Of a stretch of DNA of 8,880 nucleotides, positions 6,140-8,880 are shown piece after piece. The DNA is from an uncultured Collinsella sp. Lineage in GTDB: Bacteria > Actinomycetota > Coriobacteriia > Coriobacteriales > Coriobacteriaceae. The translations under genes and the position numbers were made by a program. Numbering within the stretch: the stretch's first letter is position 1; the number at the start of each line of letters is the position of its first letter. The stretch lies in the NCBI GenBank assembly GCA_900550735.1, contig URTD01000074.1:1-8880 (forward strand), given 5' to 3'. Below the pieces are notes generated by a model that did not search any database, was not told where the DNA came from, and worked only from the letters and a program-made list of their open reading frames with translations.

Positions 6140-7990
6140 ATGATTAATAACGTAGAGGACCCAACGGTTGCCAATATTTTGTCGACCGATATGCTAAAAA
6201 TCTATGACATTCCTCGTTACCAGCGCGAATACACTTGGAATCAGCGCGACTGGGCGAATCTCTATGACGATATCACCCAAAACGACGCCGGCTATTTTCT
6301 GGGCTCGTTTATTGTCGTGAACGGGACTGTGAATTCCAAGATGGATACCATTCACTATGAAGTTATCGATGGCCAGCAACGCCTGACGACGCTCAGTCTT
6401 CTCCTTGCCGCCCTCTATACTCGCATCATGGAGCATAAGGATTCTATCGATGACGACATGATGCTGGACGATATCCGACCCCTGCGCAATCGTCTGATCT
6501 TGAAATCTGATAAGTCAATGACACGTGTTGTTCCTCAGGTTCAGAATCATAACCTTGAGGATTACCGCTGGATCTTGAAGGAACATATCGGCCTAGATGC
6601 GGTTATGCAAAAGCCGAAGTTCCTTGGTCTGAGAAAGATGTCTAAGGCATTCAACTATTTTTACGATCGACTGGGTGAGGACGTTGGGAACAGGGATGGA
6701 ATCGAGTGCGTTCGCTGCCTCCTTGATATCTGCAGGCTGGTGTGCTCAGCGGTCGTGGTCCAGATTACCGTCGATAGCCATGCTGACGCCTACACCTTAT
6801 TCGCGTCCCTTAACAACCGCGGTGTTCCCTTGAGCGCCGTCGACCTTATCAAGAACATGCTTCTCGGCAAGGTTGCCGGGGTGGATGACGGACAGCTCAA
6901 CTATTACTTTGAACGCTGGCAGGAAGTGCTCCACAATCTCGGCGATGACTACAAGACGCAGGAGCGCTTCTTCCGCCAGAACTACGATGCCTTCCGCCGG
7001 GAGGTGAACAAGCCATTTATCGGCGAATCTGGTTCCCAACTCCCTCTCGGTTCTGTTGCCACGCGTTCCAACCTTCTGAAAATCTACGAGAAGCGGATGG
7101 AATCTGATGACGGTGCCCTTAAGGTGTTGGACGAGCTGACCGAGAATTCCGCACTCTATTCGAGGATCATTGGGCTCGATCAAGAGAGCCCGGATTCCGA
7201 GCTTTCGCATCAGCTTTTGGAGCTTTCGAGAGCGCAGGGCGTTGCATCTTACCTGATGCTGCTGTTCCTCTTCAAGAAGCAGAACCAGTTGGAGCTAAAA
7301 GACGAAACCCTCGCGCTTCTTGTTAAGCTCCTCGTCTGTTTCTTTGTCCGGCGCAACCTCACCGATACGCCTCCCACACGTGACCTTGAGAGACTCTTCA
7401 TCAGTATTTGTGAGAGCCTCGAAAGCGAGGGTCTCAAGGGCGTTGCAGCCGCGGAGTACATCAAGAAGCGCCTCGTCGACGTGTCTGCCAGTGACGCTTC
7501 CTTCAAAGAACGTCTTGAGGGGCCGATTTACGACGTCAATCCCGATATGACGCGCTACATCCTTACTGTTATTGCATCTCCGAGCGTTACGAAAGAGATG
7601 AAGCCACTTTGGGAACGATACGCCTCCGGAAACTACGTCTGGACAATCGAGCACATCTTCCCGCAGGGCAAGAACATTCCAGATGAATGGGTGAAGATGG
7701 TTGCAGACGGCGACATGTCTAAGGCGGTTGAGGTACAGGAGAAACAGGTTCACACGCTTGGAAATCTAACCATCACCGGGTATAACTCAAAGCTGAGCAA
7801 CATGCCCTTTGTGACCAAGCGAGATCGCAAAGATGTCTACGGGGCAAATGTTGGATACCGCAATGGATTGAACCTAAACGACGAGTTGGTAAACACGGAT
7901 ACCTGGACCGGCGAGCAGATTCAGAAGCGCACAGACAAGCTCGTAGGACTCACTTTGAAAGCTTTTGACTTTGACGAGATTAAGTTCTAG
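6140..7990 (+). CDS. DUF262-DUF1524 (GmrSD/SspE-type) putative defence nuclease
   Basis: A 616-aa protein from ATG 6140, with AAAGGA (6128-6133) 6 nt upstream; ATG 6137 and TTG 6125 are in-frame alternatives. The N-terminal DUF262 part shows PRYQREYTW (25-33), IDGQQRLTTL (76-85, the DGQQR nucleotide-hydrolysis motif of the ParB/Srx-like fold) and FASLNNRGVPLSAVDLIKN (221-239). The C-terminal DUF1524 part is an HNH-like nuclease with EHIFPQ (504-509), HTLGNLTIT (538-546) and NSKLSN (549-554). GmrSD is a type IV restriction enzyme that cuts glucosylated hydroxymethylcytosine DNA, and SspE uses the same domains with phosphorothioate marking. Here it stands alone between tRNA genes, with no modification or partner gene in view, and its codon use is less GC-rich than the left-hand genes. 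An anti-phage role is likely; the recognised DNA mark is unknown. Confidence 0.88.
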   Translation: MINNVEDPTVANILSTDMLKIYDIPRYQREYTWNQRDWANLYDDITQNDAGYFLGSFIVVNGTVNSKMDTIHYEVIDGQQRLTTLSLLLAALYTRIMEHKDSIDDDMMLDDIRPLRNRLILKSDKSMTRVVPQVQNHNLEDYRWILKEHIGLDAVMQKPKFLGLRKMSKAFNYFYDRLGEDVGNRDGIECVRCLLDICRLVCSAVVVQITVDSHADAYTLFASLNNRGVPLSAVDLIKNMLLGKVAGVDDGQLNYYFERWQEVLHNLGDDYKTQERFFRQNYDAFRREVNKPFIGESGSQLPLGSVATRSNLLKIYEKRMESDDGALKVLDELTENSALYSRIIGLDQESPDSELSHQLLELSRAQGVASYLMLLFLFKKQNQLELKDETLALLVKLLVCFFVRRNLTDTPPTRDLERLFISICESLESEGLKGVAAAEYIKKRLVDVSASDASFKERLEGPIYDVNPDMTRYILTVIASPSVTKEMKPLWERYASGNYVWTIEHIFPQGKNIPDEWVKMVADGDMSKAVEVQEKQVHTLGNLTITGYNSKLSNMPFVTKRDRKDVYGANVGYRNGLNLNDELVNTDTWTGEQIQKRTDKLVGLTLKAFDFDEIKF

Positions 7991-8035
7991 TGACCAACAG
8001 CAAATATCTTGGGGGCGTTCAGGCCAAACGATTCA

Positions 8036-8253
8036 ATCTCAATCTGTAACATCTAGACCGGTATTTGTCTTCAAGCTGTTACAGATTGAGATGTTAAGAC
8101 GGGTTGGGCGGGGAATGTCTCGATCTGTAACACGAAGGGGCGGAAAACCGTTCTTGTTGTTACAGATTTAGATAAACGGGAGACCGCCAGGGAAACATCT
8201 CGATCTGTAACAGATAGGGGAGGAATAATCCTCTTACTGTTACAGATCGAGAC
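8036..8253. repeat. Array of six 16-nt half-repeats in alternating orientation
   Basis: The consensus RTCTCRATCTGTAACA occurs forward at 8036, 8117 and 8197 and inverted at 8077, 8158 and 8238, so starts are 41, 40, 41, 39 and 41 nt apart. The core ATCTGTAACA is identical in all six. Pairs 1 and 3 are perfect or near-perfect 16-nt inverted repeats around 25-nt centres. The three 57-nt units are separated by 23-24-nt linkers of different sequence. Each unit could fold as a long hairpin or cruciform. The layout is like REP/BIME-type palindromic clusters; alternating orientation and absence of cas genes argue against CRISPR. Its function is unknown. Confidence 0.9.
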
Positions 8254-8301
8254 GGAAGCCGGGGTGGGGTCGATCGTCCTCATCGAGCGAGGATATTCGG
8301 A

Positions 8302-8375
8302 CGAACGAGCGTGGATAATCTGCCACTTTAGCTTTGGGGACAGCCCATAAGCAGGAGATTATCCACGCTCGTTCG
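8302..8375. repeat. Perfect 20-bp inverted repeat with structured centre
   Basis: The arms 8302-8321 and 8356-8375 are exact reverse complements. The 34-nt centre can form an inner stem, GCTT-TGGG (8331-8338) with CCCA-AAGC (8344-8352, one bulged T), around loop GACAG. Each arm contains TTATCCACG, one base from the E. coli DnaA box, in opposite orientation. No T-run follows and no flanking target duplication is seen. It could be a small palindromic or MITE-like element, a protein-binding site or a structured RNA. Confidence 0.85.
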
Positions 8376-8585
8376 AGCCAGGGAAGCCCGATCGCGATCT
8401 ATGTAATAGTGCGAGAGGGTCGTTATCGAAGTTCGATGCTGTAGGCGTACTCCATCGTGACAAAGTGTTCCCTTGGGAAATGTCGTCAGCGCATCCAAAT
8501 CCACCGTCCTTCATATCTAAACTCGACAAAACCGCAGGTCAAAGCTATATGGATACGCCCGGAGCCGTGTATCTAGAGGTTTTCG

Positions 8586-8615
8586 TTGACAGCCCCCAAG
8601 GTTGCATCGTATTAT
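8586..8615 (+). promoter_or_regulatory. Sigma-70 promoter of the tRNA-Tyr/tRNA-Thr transcript
   Basis: Consensus TTGACA (8586-8591), an 18-nt spacer and TATTAT (8610-8615). Transcription would begin near 8622, about 55 nt before tRNA-Tyr. This is the best promoter match in the window, as expected for a tRNA operon. Confidence 0.75.
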
Positions 8616-8677
8616 CTTTTTCGTTCGCGGGGGCGGCGGTCCAAAAGACCAAAGAACCAGCGGATACTTGAACGATT

Positions 8678-8759
8678 GGGAGTTTGCCCGAGTGGTTAAT
8701 GGGGACGGGCTGTAAACCCGTTGGCTCTGCCTACATAGGTTCGAATCCTATAGCTCCCA
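8678..8759 (+). tRNA. tRNA-Tyr (anticodon GTA)
   Basis: Class II tRNA with a variable arm. The acceptor GGGAGTT/AGCTCCC has one T-G pair, the anticodon stem is ACGGG/CCCGT with loop CTGTAAA (GTA at 8712-8714), the variable-arm segment is TGGCTCTGCCTAC, and the T-arm is ATAGG/CCTAT with loop TTCGAAT. The discriminator is A8759. The genome continues CCC, so CCA is not encoded and must be added after transcription. It lies 10 nt from the next tRNA and probably shares its transcript. Confidence 0.95.
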
Positions 8760-8769
8760 CCCGTCAAGT

Positions 8770-8845
8770 GCCTGTATAGCTCAGTCGGTAGAGCACTTCG
8801 TTGGTAACGAAGAGGTCACCGGTTCAAGTCCGGTCGCGGGCTCCA
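8770..8845 (+). tRNA. tRNA-Thr (anticodon GGT)
   Basis: The cloverleaf has D-arm GCTC/GAGC, anticodon stem CTTCG/CGAAG with loop TTGGTAA (GGT at 8803-8805), T-arm ACCGG/CCGGT and encoded CCA at 8843-8845. The acceptor GCCTGTA/CGCGGGC is weak: two T-G pairs and an A-C mismatch at the last position (8776 with 8835). It reads ACC and ACU codons. Co-transcription with tRNA-Tyr is likely. Confidence 0.92.
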
Positions 8846-8880
8846 TTTGCTCATTTCCTGCAACGGTCTTCGCCTGAATG

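Larger units (their letters stand above)
7991..8677. other. Gene-poor region rich in inverted repeats
   Basis: About 690 nt between the DUF262 gene and tRNA-Tyr. It contains the alternating-repeat array (8036-8253), a second unrelated hairpin (8302-8375) and the tRNA promoter (8586-8615). The only same-strand frame of note (8465-8671) has no family features and runs across the promoter, so it is not called. Nothing recognisable was found in 8410-8580. Confidence 0.65.

Noticed and set aside
8036..8253. CRISPR array
   Set aside because: Repeats are only 16 nt and alternate in orientation, spacers are 23-25 nt, and no cas gene is present.
8465..8671. 68-codon + strand frame before tRNA-Tyr
   Set aside because: No ribosome site, no recognisable family, and it covers the strong tRNA promoter.

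Overview
This window looks like the chromosome of a high-GC Gram-positive gut actinobacterium, most probably a member of the Coriobacteriia such as Collinsella. That placement is inference: it rests on codon usage, strong AGGAG-type ribosome sites, the protein sequences and the gene order, and no search was possible.

Left part (1-4134): a compact housekeeping run on the + strand, made of ispD (3' end only), ispF (frameshifted), cysS, rlmB and a YacP/Rae1-like NYN-domain ribonuclease. The same order is known upstream of rpmG-secE-nusG in Bacillus subtilis, where gltX, cysE, mrnC and sigH are also present. The first three genes overlap or nearly touch, and rlmB and the NYN gene are 3 nt apart, so there are probably one or two operons. 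ispF carries a clean net 14-nt loss that removes the active-site His-Ser segment, so it cannot encode a normal enzyme as written.

Middle part (4135-6139): a convergent gene on the - strand, more A/T-rich than its neighbours, encodes an excisionase-type HTH fused to a HipA-like kinase domain. Its promoter region carries three copies of CGAATAGTTTT, probably its own operator. Divergent from it is a tRNA-Thr(UGU) gene with its own terminator. Just past the terminator are three helically spaced CATGCAACA repeats that resemble the arm sites of a tyrosine integrase, although no integrase is present in the window.

Right part (6140-8880): a lone DUF262-DUF1524 protein of the GmrSD/SspE type, a likely anti-phage nuclease, is followed by about 690 nt without a convincing gene. 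That stretch holds six 16-nt half-repeats in strictly alternating orientation every 39-41 nt, then a separate perfect 20-bp inverted repeat, then a good sigma-70 promoter for tRNA-Tyr(GUA) and tRNA-Thr(GGU). The interval between the NYN gene and tRNA-Tyr reads as an accessory island (kinase-like regulator, defence gene, unusual repeats) inserted at a tRNA hot spot within an otherwise conserved neighbourhood.
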